Positions 9,217 to 18,638 are shown, counted from the first letter of the stretch. The stretch: DNA of 64,000 nt from CAVVDT01 sp963747005 (GCA_963747005.1 CAVVDT010000003.1:124001-188000), one strand, 5' to 3'. The notes: a model not told the origin generated them from the letters alone. Translations and numbers: made by a program.

Positions 9217-10356
9217 ATGACAGAGGCAAGCGGTTCCCTACCAGGCAGCCAAGCGGCATCGAGAGAGGCGCTCAAATACTATACCGCCTCGCAATGGCAA
9301 TTGGTGTGGTGGCGGTTCCGCCGCCACCGGCTTGCCACGCTCGGCGCGGGCGTTCTGCTGGTCATGGCGTTCATGGGGCTGTTTGCGGATTTCCTCGCGC
9401 CTTACGGCGGCACGACCCGTGACAACAGCTACGTCTATGGCGCGCCGCAGATGGTGCGGTTGTGGGACAGGAACGGATTTTCGTTGCGTCCGTTCGTGTA
9501 CGGCACGAAAGACGCCCGCGACCCGGTGACGTTGCGCATGATCGCAAAAGCCGACCCGCAAACGCGCCGCCATCTCCGGCTGTTCGTGCAGGGCGACAAT
9601 TATCGGCTTTTCGGTTTCATGAAATCCGACATTCACCTGTTCGGTGTGGATGCGGGCAAGATTCACATCTTCGGAACCGACGATCTGGGCCGCGACCTGT
9701 TCTCACGGCTGCTGTACGCAACCGGTACTTCCCTGTCGATCGGCCTGTTGGGCGTGCTGCTTTCCTTCGTGCTTGCCCTGGTGATCGGCGGGGTCGCAGG
9801 CTTCTACGGCGGCTTCATCGACGATGTGGTCCAGCGGTTCACGGAAATCGTGCGCGTCGTACCCGCCATTCCGCTGTTCATGGGACTGACCGCGTCCTTT
9901 CCGCAGGATTGGTCGAACAAGCAGGTCTATTTCGCGATGACACTGGTGTTCGGCCTCTTGGGCTGGACGACGCTGGCACGCCGGGTGCGCGGCCATATCC
10001 TTTCCGAAAGGAAGGAGGACTATGTCCTGGCGGCAGAGATTTCCGGGGCCACCGCGAGCCGGATCATCTCAAGGCACCTGCTGCCTTCGTTTACCAGCTA
10101 CATCATCGTCGATCTGGCCATCACCTTTCCCTACATTATCCTGAGCGAGACCGCCCTGAGCTTCATAGGCCTGGGCTTGCGTCCTCCCTCGATCAGCTGG
10201 GGGGTCATGCTCCAGGACGCGCAAAACGTCCGGGCGATCGAACAGGCGCCGTGGCTGTTCATACCGGCCGCGTTCGTCGTGCTGGCGGTGCTGGCGTTCA
10301 CCATTCTGGGTGACGGGCTTCGCGACGCGGCCGACCCCTATCAGATCAGCGAATAG
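9217..10356 (+). CDS. ABC importer permease 2 (DppC type, with AgpC/YejE-like insertion)
   Basis: A 379-residue inner-membrane permease. ATG 9217 starts the protein 10 bases after the previous stop. The first transmembrane helix is followed by a periplasmic insertion of about 100 residues (YGAPQMVRLWDRNGF to HLFGVDAGKIHIFGTDDLGR) that ordinary DppC lacks but AgpC/YejE-type permeases have. The C-terminal half holds the binding-protein-dependent transport domain with the EAA loop (AAEISGATASRIISRHLLP). The insertion suggests an oligosaccharide or large-peptide importer, not a dipeptide one (inference from family). Confidence 0.88.
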   Translation: MTEASGSLPGSQAASREALKYYTASQWQLVWWRFRRHRLATLGAGVLLVMAFMGLFADFLAPYGGTTRDNSYVYGAPQMVRLWDRNGFSLRPFVYGTKDARDPVTLRMIAKADPQTRRHLRLFVQGDNYRLFGFMKSDIHLFGVDAGKIHIFGTDDLGRDLFSRLLYATGTSLSIGLLGVLLSFVLALVIGGVAGFYGGFIDDVVQRFTEIVRVVPAIPLFMGLTASFPQDWSNKQVYFAMTLVFGLLGWTTLARRVRGHILSERKEDYVLAAEISGATASRIISRHLLPSFTSYIIVDLAITFPYIILSETALSFIGLGLRPPSISWGVMLQDAQNVRAIEQAPWLFIPAAFVVLAVLAFTILGDGLRDAADPYQISE

Positions 10357-10372
10357 GGCGGGAAGGCCGGAT

Positions 10373-11383
10373 ATGCCACGGGAACAGACCGTACTCGAGG
10401 TTCATGACTTGGAGGTCTCGTTCAATACGGACGAAGGCCGATTGGTCGCTGTCGACGGCATCAGCTTCTCGGTGCCCAAGGGCAGGACACTCGGCATCGT
10501 GGGCGAGAGCGGGTCGGGCAAGAGCGTGGCAACGCGCGCATTGATGCAGCTTTTGCCGTCAAACGCCCGGCTGGGAGCGGATACGAGAATTAGGCTTGCG
10601 ACCAAGACGGGAGAAGCCATCAACATCGACGAACTGCCACGTCACGGCAAGGCCATCCAGCGCATTCGCGGCGGCGAGATCTCGATGATCTTCCAGGAGC
10701 CGATGGCCTCCTTCTCGCCGGTCTGGACGATTGGCAACCAGCTCATGGAAGTCATTCGCCTGCATCGCAATGTCACCGCCAGAGAGGCGCGGGAGATCGC
10801 CATCGCTACGCTTCAAAAAGTCGGCCTGTCGAACCCGGAGCTGCGCCTCAGCCAATATTCGCACGAACTGTCGGGAGGCATGCGCCAACGCGCGATGATC
10901 TCCATGGCGCTGGCGACCAACCCGTCGCTTCTCATCGCGGACGAACCGACGACCGCTCTGGATGTGACAATCCAGGCCCAGGTCATCTCACTGATGAACA
11001 AACTCCAGGAAGACTTCGGCATGTCGATCATCTTCATCACCCATGACATGGGCGTGATCGCCCATGTCGCCGATGAGGTGGCGGTCATGTATCTGGGACA
11101 AATCGTCGAACGCGGACCGACCGACAAGGTTATTTATGATCCCCGGCATCCCTACACCAGAGGCCTGCTGGCGGCGTTGCCGAACAAGGACAATGTGCGC
11201 GCTCGACTAATTCCCGTTCCCGGTGAAATTCCGCCGCCGCTGGAGCGTCCAACGGGGTGCCCGTTCCATCCCAGATGCGCGAACTTCATGCCGGGCGTCT
11301 GCGATCGGACGGTGCCTTCGGAAGTCAAATTGGGGGACGGTGTCACGGTCAGTTGCTTTCTGTTTCATGGGCCGAGCGCATGA
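10373..11383 (+). CDS. ABC importer ATPase 1 (DppD/OppD type)
   Basis: A 336-residue ATP-binding subunit. ATG 10373 gives the normal N-terminus (MPREQTVLEVHDLEVSF). It has Walker A GESGSGKS, a Q-loop in MIFQEPMASFSP, signature LSGGMRQRA, Walker B LLIADEPTTALD and a switch histidine in ITHDMG. The C-terminus has the cysteine-bearing oligopeptide/dipeptide transporter extension (CPFHPRCANF). It drives import together with the next ATPase; the two genes overlap by four bases (ATGA), so they are translationally coupled. Confidence 0.92.
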   Translation: MPREQTVLEVHDLEVSFNTDEGRLVAVDGISFSVPKGRTLGIVGESGSGKSVATRALMQLLPSNARLGADTRIRLATKTGEAINIDELPRHGKAIQRIRGGEISMIFQEPMASFSPVWTIGNQLMEVIRLHRNVTAREAREIAIATLQKVGLSNPELRLSQYSHELSGGMRQRAMISMALATNPSLLIADEPTTALDVTIQAQVISLMNKLQEDFGMSIIFITHDMGVIAHVADEVAVMYLGQIVERGPTDKVIYDPRHPYTRGLLAALPNKDNVRARLIPVPGEIPPPLERPTGCPFHPRCANFMPGVCDRTVPSEVKLGDGVTVSCFLFHGPSA

Positions 11384-12390
11384 GCAAGACAGCCGATGTC
11401 CTGATCCAGGTCGACGACCTCAAGGTGCATTTCGGATCGAAAGACGCAAAGTCGGGCCAAGTCATTCCCGCCGTGGACGGGATCAGCTTCGAGATAGCGA
11501 AAGGCCAGACTCTGGGGCTGGTGGGGGAAAGCGGTTCCGGCAAGACCACCGTGGGGCGCGCCATCCTGCGGACGGTCGAGCTGCGCGCCGGCTGCATCCG
11601 GTTCCGTTCCGGTGAAGGAAGCGTGGACGTCTCCACCCTTGCCGGCCGGGACCTTCGGCACTTCCGGCGCGAACACATGCAGCTGATCTTCCAGGACCCC
11701 TATTCATCGCTCAGTCCGCGCATGACCGTGCGCGACATCATCGCCGAACCCCTTGAATGCCAGCATTTCGGTACCCGGGCCCAGATCGACGCGCGCGTCC
11801 GTGACGTGGCGACAAAATGCAGGCTGAACGTGGAATTCCTGCGCCGCTTTCCGCACGCTTTTTCCGGCGGCCAGCGCCAGAGGATATGCATCGCCCGCGC
11901 CTTGGCAGCCAGCCCGGAATTCATCGTTTGCGATGAGGCGGTATCGGCACTCGATGTCTCGATACAGGCCGACATCATCAACCTCCTGATGGACCTGCAG
12001 AGCGAACTCGGCCTGACCTATCTGTTCATCGCGCATGATCTTTCGGTCGTCGCCCAGATCTCCACCCAGATCGCGGTGATGTATGTCGGCAAGCTGGTCG
12101 AGTATGCCCCAACAGAGATTATCTACGCGACGCCGATGCATCCCTATACGAAAGCGCTGATGTCGGCGGTCCCAACGGTAGACCCCAACAAGAAATTCGC
12201 CCCCATGGTCCTGGAGGGCGAGATTCCGAACCCGGCCGATTTGCCGACCGGATGCCGCTTCAGCACGCGCTGTCCGTTTGCCCGTGAGGCCTGCCGCCAG
12301 ATCGAACCGGAATGGCGCGAGGTGGCGCCGAAGCATTTCCTGGCCTGCCATTTCGCCGAAGAACTGATGGCCGATGCCAAAGCGCCGTGA
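11380..12390 (+). CDS. ABC importer ATPase 2 (DppF/OppF type)
   Basis: A 336-residue ATP-binding subunit whose ATG overlaps the previous stop codon. It has Walker A GESGSGKTT, Q-loop LIFQDPYSSL, signature FSGGQRQRICIARAL, Walker B FIVCDEAVSALD and switch region IAHDLSV. The C-terminal extension has cysteines (GCRFSTRCPFARE) like the partner subunit. Together with the partner it forms the heterodimeric motor of the importer. It is the last transporter gene; a CoA-transferase gene follows after 58 bases. Confidence 0.92.
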   Translation: MSKTADVLIQVDDLKVHFGSKDAKSGQVIPAVDGISFEIAKGQTLGLVGESGSGKTTVGRAILRTVELRAGCIRFRSGEGSVDVSTLAGRDLRHFRREHMQLIFQDPYSSLSPRMTVRDIIAEPLECQHFGTRAQIDARVRDVATKCRLNVEFLRRFPHAFSGGQRQRICIARALAASPEFIVCDEAVSALDVSIQADIINLLMDLQSELGLTYLFIAHDLSVVAQISTQIAVMYVGKLVEYAPTEIIYATPMHPYTKALMSAVPTVDPNKKFAPMVLEGEIPNPADLPTGCRFSTRCPFAREACRQIEPEWREVAPKHFLACHFAEELMADAKAP

Positions 12391-12448
12391 GGCACCACGC
12401 GCTCGACCCGCAAGGCACCACGGGCGTGCGTTTCCGAAGGACAAATCA

Positions 12449-13726
12449 ATGGACAACACCGCCTTTTCATCCTCTGCAGCAAGGGAGGACAGGAAAGATG
12501 CCCTGCCCCTCGAAGGCGTGAAGGTACTCGATCTGTCGCGTGTGCTTGCCGGGCCATGGGCGACGATGAGCCTTGCCGATCTGGGGGCGGAAGTCTGGAA
12601 GATCGAGAATGTCGAAGGCGGCGACGACACCCGCGCCTGGGTCACTCCGAACTACAAGGGCGTCAGCACCTATTATCTTGCCGCCAATCGCGGCAAGGAG
12701 AGCATTGCAGTCGATCTCAAGCACCCCGAGGGCCGCGCCATCATTCATGAGCTGGCGGCGCAGGCTGATATCGTCGTCGAAAACTTCCGCGCCGGCACCG
12801 TCGACCGGCTGGGGATCGGTTACAACGATCTCAAGAAGATCAATCCGCGCGTGATCTATTGCTCGATTTCGGGCTACGGCCAGGCAGGCCCTGAGGCCGA
12901 TCGACCCGGATATGATTTCGTCATGCAGGCCGAAAGCGGCCTGATGTCGATTACCGGGGAGGTCGACGGCGGGCCCCTGCGCTTCGGCGTGGCGATCACT
13001 GACATCGTTGCGGGAATGGTTGCGACGCAATCGATCCTGGCGGCGCTGCTGCAGGCGCGCGCGAGCGGAGAAGGCCAGTTCATCGATATCGCGCTCATCG
13101 ATTGCGCGCTGAACCTGCTGATCAATATCGGGTCGGCATACCTCAATACGGGCGCCGCGCCGCGACGTTTCGGCAACGCCCATCCGACCGTCGTGCCTTA
13201 CCAGATATTCAAGGCGGCCGACGGGGATTTCGTTCTGGCCATCGGCAATGACCGGCAGTTTGCCGCACTCTGCCGCAAGGTCGTCGATCTGCCGGAACTT
13301 GCCGAAGACCCTCGCTACATGACCGCCGGAAACCGGGCCGTCCACCGCGACGATCTGCTGATGCGGCTGAGCGCGAGGTTCCTTACAAGACCCTGCGCGT
13401 ATTGGCTGCAGCGATGCAGCGCGGAGAGCGTTCCCGCCGGCGTGGTCAAGGACGTCGCCGATGCCTTTGCCTCTGCGTCGGTGGTCGAGCGGGGCATCAT
13501 CCAGACGCTCGATCATCCCTATCTCGAAAAGGTCAGGCTGGTGCGGCCGGCACACGGCCTCGAAGCCCAGGCAAGGGCTGGTTTCCGGGCTCCGCCGATG
13601 CTTGGCCAGGACACCGACATCGTATTGAAGCGGGTGCTCGACTATGACGAAAGGCGCATTCGCGATCTGAAAGACAACGGTGCGATCGCCCAGTTTTCGC
13701 CTGTGCCGCTAAAGGAGGAACAATGA
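12449..13726 (+). CDS. CaiB/BaiF (class III) CoA-transferase
   Basis: A 425-residue enzyme that transfers CoA between acyl-CoA and free carboxylic acids. The start MDNTAFSSS (ATG 12449) precedes the family opening LEGVKVLDLSRVLAGPWATM. The typical motifs follow: ADVVVEN-like VVENFRAGTVDRLG, the GYGQAGPEADRPGYDFV stretch whose Asp (~156) matches the conserved nucleophile position of the family, and SGEGQFIDIALID. The upstream ORF extension is not homologous. Co-orientation with the importer suggests activation of a taken-up or derived carboxylic acid. The substrate is unknown. Confidence 0.88.
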   Translation: MDNTAFSSSAAREDRKDALPLEGVKVLDLSRVLAGPWATMSLADLGAEVWKIENVEGGDDTRAWVTPNYKGVSTYYLAANRGKESIAVDLKHPEGRAIIHELAAQADIVVENFRAGTVDRLGIGYNDLKKINPRVIYCSISGYGQAGPEADRPGYDFVMQAESGLMSITGEVDGGPLRFGVAITDIVAGMVATQSILAALLQARASGEGQFIDIALIDCALNLLINIGSAYLNTGAAPRRFGNAHPTVVPYQIFKAADGDFVLAIGNDRQFAALCRKVVDLPELAEDPRYMTAGNRAVHRDDLLMRLSARFLTRPCAYWLQRCSAESVPAGVVKDVADAFASASVVERGIIQTLDHPYLEKVRLVRPAHGLEAQARAGFRAPPMLGQDTDIVLKRVLDYDERRIRDLKDNGAIAQFSPVPLKEEQ

Positions 13727-14166
13727 TGCCTGAAACGACCCACCCGTATGTCCTGCTGCATATCGGCGGGCCGAACCGAACCTCGGCAGCAACCGGATCG
13801 GCAATGCGGACAACTTCTTCGAGCCGACCGTCATGTCCAACGTGCCGCTCACCGCGGGTCATGAACGAAGAACCGTTCGGCCCCATCGACCTGGTCAATC
13901 CGGTTGCCAATCTGGCATCGGCGCTGGAAGAAGCCAGCCGGCTGGATTACGGCCTGACCGCCTATGGATTTGCCCGTTCCGCAAGCAGTTCGGCGAAGCT
14001 TGCCTCAGGGCTTCAGAGCGGCATGGTGTCGATCAATCACTACGGCCTCGCCCTTCCGGAGGTGCCCTTCGGTGGCATCAACGATTCAGGCTACGGGACC
14101 GAAGGCAGCGCCGACACGCTCGAAGCCTACCTGAACACCAAGTTCATCAGCCAGATGCACGCATAG
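13726..14166 (+). pseudogene. aldehyde dehydrogenase remnant (internal deletion plus frameshifts)
   Basis: Behind an excellent ribosome binding site (AAGGAGGAAC) the frame starts MPETTHPYVLLHIGG, like an ALDH N-terminus. It then jumps, in another frame, to RIGNADNFFEPTVMSNVP (normally around residue 350 of ~480), and returns to the first frame at RVMNEEPFGPI, running to a normal ALDH C-terminus (VPFGGINDSGYGTEGS). The NAD-binding fold and catalytic Cys/Glu are gone. The ORF stays open (147 codons), so a short useless peptide could be made. It probably once oxidised an aldehyde produced by the neighbouring lyase or aminotransferase (inference). Confidence 0.85.
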
Positions 14167-14234
14167 GTCAATCCGATGGAAGGCGGGCATCTGCTTGCCT
14201 TGGGGCGGCGCGGCGCGGCGGCTTTTTTGCCTTT

Positions 14235-14300
14235 CAAGGGCTGATCGGTCTTTTCGATTGGTTGGGCCGAAAAAATTCAATTTTCAGACCGATCCCCTTG
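14235..14300. repeat. long imperfect inverted repeat upstream of the PLP lyase gene
   Basis: Arms at 14235-14251 and 14286-14300 pair over 15 bases (CAAGGG + GATCGGTCT against AGACCGATCCCCTTG) with a two-base bulge on the left. They flank a 34-base AT-rich loop. The repeat lies in the gap between the ALDH remnant and the lyase gene. It could be an mRNA stem-loop or a regulator site; no T-run follows the right arm. Confidence 0.5.
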
Positions 14301-14361
14301 AGGCTACGACTGGATCGTCTTTCACAAGCGACAAAGTCTCGCGGCGCGGAGGAAAATGCTG

Positions 14362-15612
14362 ATGACGCGAACTGTTCTTCCTGCCCACGGGATGGAGAAG
14401 GAAGTGGTCCTCGACAGGCTGCGCGAATTGCGATCGCGGGACATTCCACTCGACCACGCCAGGTTCAATCTTCTCACACCTTATGCCGACGACTCCTTCT
14501 TCGATGTCGGTCTGCAAGCATTGAACATGTTCGGGCATGAAAACGCGATGCTTGCCCGGGTCATCCCGAGTGTCGCCCAGGTGATGCGAGACATCATGGA
14601 CATCGCCATGGCGCTCCAGAACGCGCCGGAAGGCGCAGGCGTGGCGATCACGGCGGGCGGAACCGAAAGTATCTTTTCGGCCTGCTGGGCTGCGCGGGAC
14701 TACTGGCGGGCGCATAATCCGTCATCGACCGCAATTCCCGAGATTGTTGGCCCCAACACAATGCACGCCGCCTTTCAGAAGTCCGCACACTTGCTGGGCA
14801 TGAAGCCCATCATGACGGATTTCGACGAGAACTTCCGCGGTCGGGCGCGTGATATCGAGGCGCATATCGGCGACAACACGGCGATGATCGTCGGCTCGGC
14901 ACCAGCCTACCCGCATGGCGTTTTCGACCCCATTGCGGAGCTGTCGGAAATCGCCGTGCGCCGCAATGTCTGGCTGCATGTCGATGCCTGCGTCGGCGGT
15001 TATGTCTCGCCGTTTGCAGAAAGGCTCGGGTTTGACATTCCACCCTACGATTTCCGCCTGCCCGGCGTGCGCTCGCTCTCGGCGGATCTGCATAAGCACG
15101 CCTATGCGCCCAAGGGCATCTCGACGCTCATCTACCGCGATGCAGCACTTCTGCAATACCAGTCGCACACCACCGGGGGCTGGCCCTATGGTGTCTATAA
15201 AAGCGGTGGATTTGCCGGATCGCGTCCTTCACACGTCATGGCGGCCGCCTGGGCGATCCTCCATCACCTGGGGGAGGAGGGGTATCTCAATCTGGTCACG
15301 AGGATGTACCGCGCCAAGGCCCGCCTCATCGAAGGCATCACGAGCATTGCGGGCATGCATATCCTCGGCGCTCCGGAATCCAACGTGTTCACCTTTACAT
15401 CGAACGAGTGCGACGTGTACGCCGTCTCCGAACTGATGGAAAAGCAAGGCTGGTTCTTGTTCCGGATCGCGAGCCCGCGTGCCCTGCACATTCAATGCGA
15501 TCCCTTCGACGACGAGACGGTCGACAAGGTGATCGCGGCCTTGCGCGCATGTGTCGAGCAGGTTGTGGCGGACGGATTGCAAGCCGGGTCCGACAAGACC
15601 GGTTACCGATGA
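14362..15612 (+). CDS. PLP-dependent lyase/decarboxylase, sphingosine-1-phosphate-lyase-like (group II decarboxylase fold)
   Basis: A 416-residue fold-type I PLP enzyme. ATG 14362 sits 9 bases after GGAGG; an ATG at 14356 is too close. Visible motifs are the PLP-phosphate region ITAGGTESI, the ring-stacking/Asp region LHVDACVGGYVSPF, and the Schiff-base lysine in SADLHKHAYAPKG (Lys ~245). The overall pattern is closer to sphingosine-1-phosphate lyases than to glutamate decarboxylases. Family knowledge: these cleave phosphorylated amino alcohols to an aldehyde plus phosphoethanolamine. The aminotransferase next door would fit an amino-alcohol or amino-acid catabolic route (inference). Confidence 0.82.
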   Translation: MTRTVLPAHGMEKEVVLDRLRELRSRDIPLDHARFNLLTPYADDSFFDVGLQALNMFGHENAMLARVIPSVAQVMRDIMDIAMALQNAPEGAGVAITAGGTESIFSACWAARDYWRAHNPSSTAIPEIVGPNTMHAAFQKSAHLLGMKPIMTDFDENFRGRARDIEAHIGDNTAMIVGSAPAYPHGVFDPIAELSEIAVRRNVWLHVDACVGGYVSPFAERLGFDIPPYDFRLPGVRSLSADLHKHAYAPKGISTLIYRDAALLQYQSHTTGGWPYGVYKSGGFAGSRPSHVMAAAWAILHHLGEEGYLNLVTRMYRAKARLIEGITSIAGMHILGAPESNVFTFTSNECDVYAVSELMEKQGWFLFRIASPRALHIQCDPFDDETVDKVIAALRACVEQVVADGLQAGSDKTGYR

Positions 15613-15623
15613 AGGGAATGGAA

Positions 15624-17003
15624 ATGGATCATCCGAGCCTGAGCAATTCGACCGCGGCCTGGAGAAAGGCCGACGGCCAACACCATATCCATCCCTTCAC
15701 GGATAACGAAGCGCTGCGCCGCAAGGGCGGGCCGCGCATCATCGTGAGGGCCGAGGGCTCCGTCCTGGAGGATTCCGAGGGCAACAGGATCATCGATGCG
15801 ATGTCCGGCCTCTGGTGCGTCAATGTCGGCTACGGGCGAGAGGAACTGGCGAAGGCCGCTTACTCGCAGATGTGCGAACTGGCCTATTACAATACCTTCT
15901 TCAAGACCGCGACGCCGCCACCTGTCGAACTCGCCGAAAAGATCGCTTCACTGACTCCGGGGGATCTGAACCGGATATTCTTCGGCTGCTCAGGCTCCGA
16001 AGCGAACGACACAATTTTGCGGATGGTCAAGCGCTACTGGAACCTGATGGGCCGTCCGGAAAGAAAGACCGTTATCTGCCGGACCAATGCCTATCACGGC
16101 TCGACCACGGCCACCGCAAGCCTTGGCGGCATGGACTACATGCACAGGATGGACGATCTGCCGATCGCCGGTATCGAGCACGTGATCCAGCCCTACTGGT
16201 ACACGCAAGGGGGCGATCTGTCGGAAGAGGAATTCGGTCTGGTCGCGGCCAAGGCTGTCGAGGACAGGATCCTGGAGATCGGCGCCGACAAGGTTGCCGC
16301 TTTCTTCGGCGAACCGGTACAGGGCTCGGGCGGGGCAATCCTCCCGCCATCGACCTACTGGCCGGAGATCAGCAGGATCTGCAAGAAATACGACGTCCTC
16401 ATCGTGGCCGACGAAGTCATCTGCGGTTTCGGCCGGACCGGCGAATGGTTCGGCAGCACAACATTCGGGATAGAGCCCGATTTCATGACCATGGCCAAGG
16501 GCATCACCTCCGGTTACCTGCCGCTTTCCGCGGTGGCGGTAAGCGACCGGATCGGCGATGTCCTGTACAACAAAGGGGGAGATCTCGCGCACGGCTACAC
16601 CTATTCGGGCCATCCGACGGCCTGCGCGGTGGCACTGGCCAACATCGCCATCATCGAGCGCGAAGGCCTCGTCGAGCGCGTGCGCGATGACATCGGTCCC
16701 TATTTCCAAAGCCGGCTGCGTGAATTGTCGGATCATCGCCTTGTCGGCAATATACGTGGTGTGGGCCTCATCGGCGGGCTGGCGATCGTCGAGGACAAGG
16801 CAACCAGGAAATTCATGACCCCGGTCGGTACCCTCGCCGGACGCTGTCACGAGATCTGCGTTGAAATGGGTGCGATGATCCGGGTTTCCGGCGACTCAAT
16901 GGTCATGGCGCCTCCGCTGATCATCACCCGGCAGGAAGTCGACAAGATCATGGAGATATACCGCGCCGCGCTGGACCAGACGGCGACCGAATTCGGACTA
17001 TGA
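15624..17003 (+). CDS. class III (omega) aminotransferase
   Basis: A 459-residue PLP enzyme. Three in-frame ATGs lie close together (15609, 15618, 15624). The last has the best spacing from GAAGGG, while the first would overlap the previous stop as ATGA. Motifs: GLWCVNVGYGREELA near the N-terminus, FFGCSGSEANDT for phosphate binding, VADEVICGFGRTGEWFG for the pyridine ring, and the Schiff-base lysine in MAKGITSGYLP (Lys ~292). This pattern fits omega-amino acid/putrescine:pyruvate aminotransferases. It converts a terminal amine to an aldehyde; the ALDH that would normally take over is the broken gene two positions upstream. Confidence 0.9.
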   Translation: MDHPSLSNSTAAWRKADGQHHIHPFTDNEALRRKGGPRIIVRAEGSVLEDSEGNRIIDAMSGLWCVNVGYGREELAKAAYSQMCELAYYNTFFKTATPPPVELAEKIASLTPGDLNRIFFGCSGSEANDTILRMVKRYWNLMGRPERKTVICRTNAYHGSTTATASLGGMDYMHRMDDLPIAGIEHVIQPYWYTQGGDLSEEEFGLVAAKAVEDRILEIGADKVAAFFGEPVQGSGGAILPPSTYWPEISRICKKYDVLIVADEVICGFGRTGEWFGSTTFGIEPDFMTMAKGITSGYLPLSAVAVSDRIGDVLYNKGGDLAHGYTYSGHPTACAVALANIAIIEREGLVERVRDDIGPYFQSRLRELSDHRLVGNIRGVGLIGGLAIVEDKATRKFMTPVGTLAGRCHEICVEMGAMIRVSGDSMVMAPPLIITRQEVDKIMEIYRAALDQTATEFGL

Positions 17004-17082
17004 CCTGAAACCGATTTCTCTCCGGCCCGGGGAAGAGTCCGAGGGCATCATGAAGTGCTACCGAATGCGCCCCCAGAGAGGG

Positions 17083-17529
17083 CTAGGTCACCAACTCATA
17101 AGTTCTGAGCCAGATACGCATTGATGCGAGCTGAACGGAAGCGAGGAAGTTGTCGTCGCGCTTGTCATATCGGGTGGCGATGGCTCTGAAGTGTTTGAGT
17201 TTGTTGAAGAAGCGCTCGACGGCATTGCGCTGGCGATAGACCCAGGTGCTGAAGATCGGATGGCGGATGCGGTTGGGCATCGGCCGAATGTTGGCCCAGG
17301 CTCCTCGCGCAGCCATGCTTTGTCGCAAACTGTCGCTGTCATAGGCCCGGTCAGCCAGAAGGATGTGACCGGCGCCGAGGGTGTCGAACATGTCGATGGC
17401 GGAGCGCCCGTCATGAGCTTGGCCCTCGGTGAGCTTGAGCCGGATCGGTCGGCCATCGGCGTCGACAAGGGCGTGGATCTTGGTCGTCAGTCCGCCGCGC
17501 GAGCGACCCATGCAACGGGATCGGGTGTC
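17083..17529 (-). pseudogene. IS427-type transposase, C-terminal half (split gene)
   Basis: The frame reads RSRCMGRSRGGLTTKIHALVD (in part), then LADRAYDSD and RNAVERFFNKLKHFRAIATRYDK, the second half of the IS5-type DDE transposase. It ends in a TAG inside the inverted repeat. The 5' half is at 18911-19230, on the other side of the IS1111 insertion. Joined, the coding frame reads NGQK-DTRSRCMGRSR, so the gene was intact before the insertion. Confidence 0.85.
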
Positions 17530-17603
17530 TTTTATGGGATGGCCCGCCCCTCCCGAGGGGCATCGGCTAGGATGCTGGTGCTGAACAACAAAGGAGCGAG
17601 CCA

Positions 17604-18638
17604 ATGAGCATTGTGATCCTGGGCATTGATCTGGGCAAGAACCTGAACAGCGTGGTGGGCATGGACGCGAAGGGGCAAGTTGTTCTGCGCCGCCGCGTCA
17701 GGCGAGCGACGCTTGCTGAGCTTGCGGGCAAGCTGGAGCCCTGTACGGTGGCGATGGAGGCATGTTGTGGCGCCCACCATGTCGGTCGGCTCTTTGCTGC
17801 ACGTGGCCACGAGGTGCGGCTGATGTCGCCTGAGTATGTGCGGCCCTATGTCAGAGCCCAGAAGAACGACGACAACGACGCAGAGGGGATCGCGGAAGCT
17901 GCGGCGCGGCCGACCATGCGCTTCGTCGAACTGAAGAGCCAGGATCGGCTCGATCTTCAGACCCTGCATCGGGCCCGGTCGCGTCTCGTCGCCGCCCGCA
18001 AATCGCTGTTGAACCAGCTGCGGGCGATTCTGTTCGAACGGGGATACACCTTCCGGCAAGGACGCAAAGTGCTCGAACGCGAAGTGGATGAGTTGCTGGT
18101 AGAGCCGGTCTCGGATTTATCGGTCCGCATCCTGGCCCTTATTGCCGACATGCGGGCTGAGTGGCGCTCGCTTGACCACAGGATCGAAGCCTTGAACGAG
18201 GAGTTGGCCGAACATGCCCGCAAAGACGAGGGCGCAAACCGGCTAACCTCGATCCCCGGCATTGGAGTGCTCGGCGCCACCGCGCTGATCGCCGCCGTCG
18301 GCAATGGCGAGGCCTTCCGGCGGGCGCGGGACCTGCCGGCGTGGCTCGGCCTTGTGCCGAAGCAGATGACGACCGGCGGCAAGCCGAAGCTGCTCGGGAT
18401 CACCAAGCGGGGGAACACATACTTGCGCATGCTGTTGATCCACGGCGCGCGCGCCGCGATGCCGGGCCTCTCCAGGCAGCAGACGCCACTCGGCTCATGG
18501 CTGCGGGGCTTGCTTGCAAGAGCGCACCGTAACGTTGCGATTGTGGCGCTGGCGGCGAAGCTCGCCCGGATCGCTTGGGCCACCTTGAAGCACGGCGCGC
18601 GCTTCGATCCGATGCGCGGAGCTGAAATGGCAATGTGA
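17604..18638 (+). CDS. IS110/IS1111-group DEDD transposase
   Basis: A 344-residue transposase behind a strong AAGGAG site. The N-terminal RuvC-like domain starts ILGIDLGKN and continues VAMEACCGAHHVGRLFAARGHEVRLM and QKNDDNDAEGIAEAA, supplying the acidic active-site residues. A coiled central stretch separates it from the C-terminal domain with LTSIPGIGVLGATALIAAVG. Length and motifs match the IS1111 group. Known for the family: a recombinase that uses an element-encoded RNA to choose its target. It is probably intact. Confidence 0.93.
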   Translation: MSIVILGIDLGKNLNSVVGMDAKGQVVLRRRVRRATLAELAGKLEPCTVAMEACCGAHHVGRLFAARGHEVRLMSPEYVRPYVRAQKNDDNDAEGIAEAAARPTMRFVELKSQDRLDLQTLHRARSRLVAARKSLLNQLRAILFERGYTFRQGRKVLEREVDELLVEPVSDLSVRILALIADMRAEWRSLDHRIEALNEELAEHARKDEGANRLTSIPGIGVLGATALIAAVGNGEAFRRARDLPAWLGLVPKQMTTGGKPKLLGITKRGNTYLRMLLIHGARAAMPGLSRQQTPLGSWLRGLLARAHRNVAIVALAAKLARIAWATLKHGARFDPMRGAEMAM

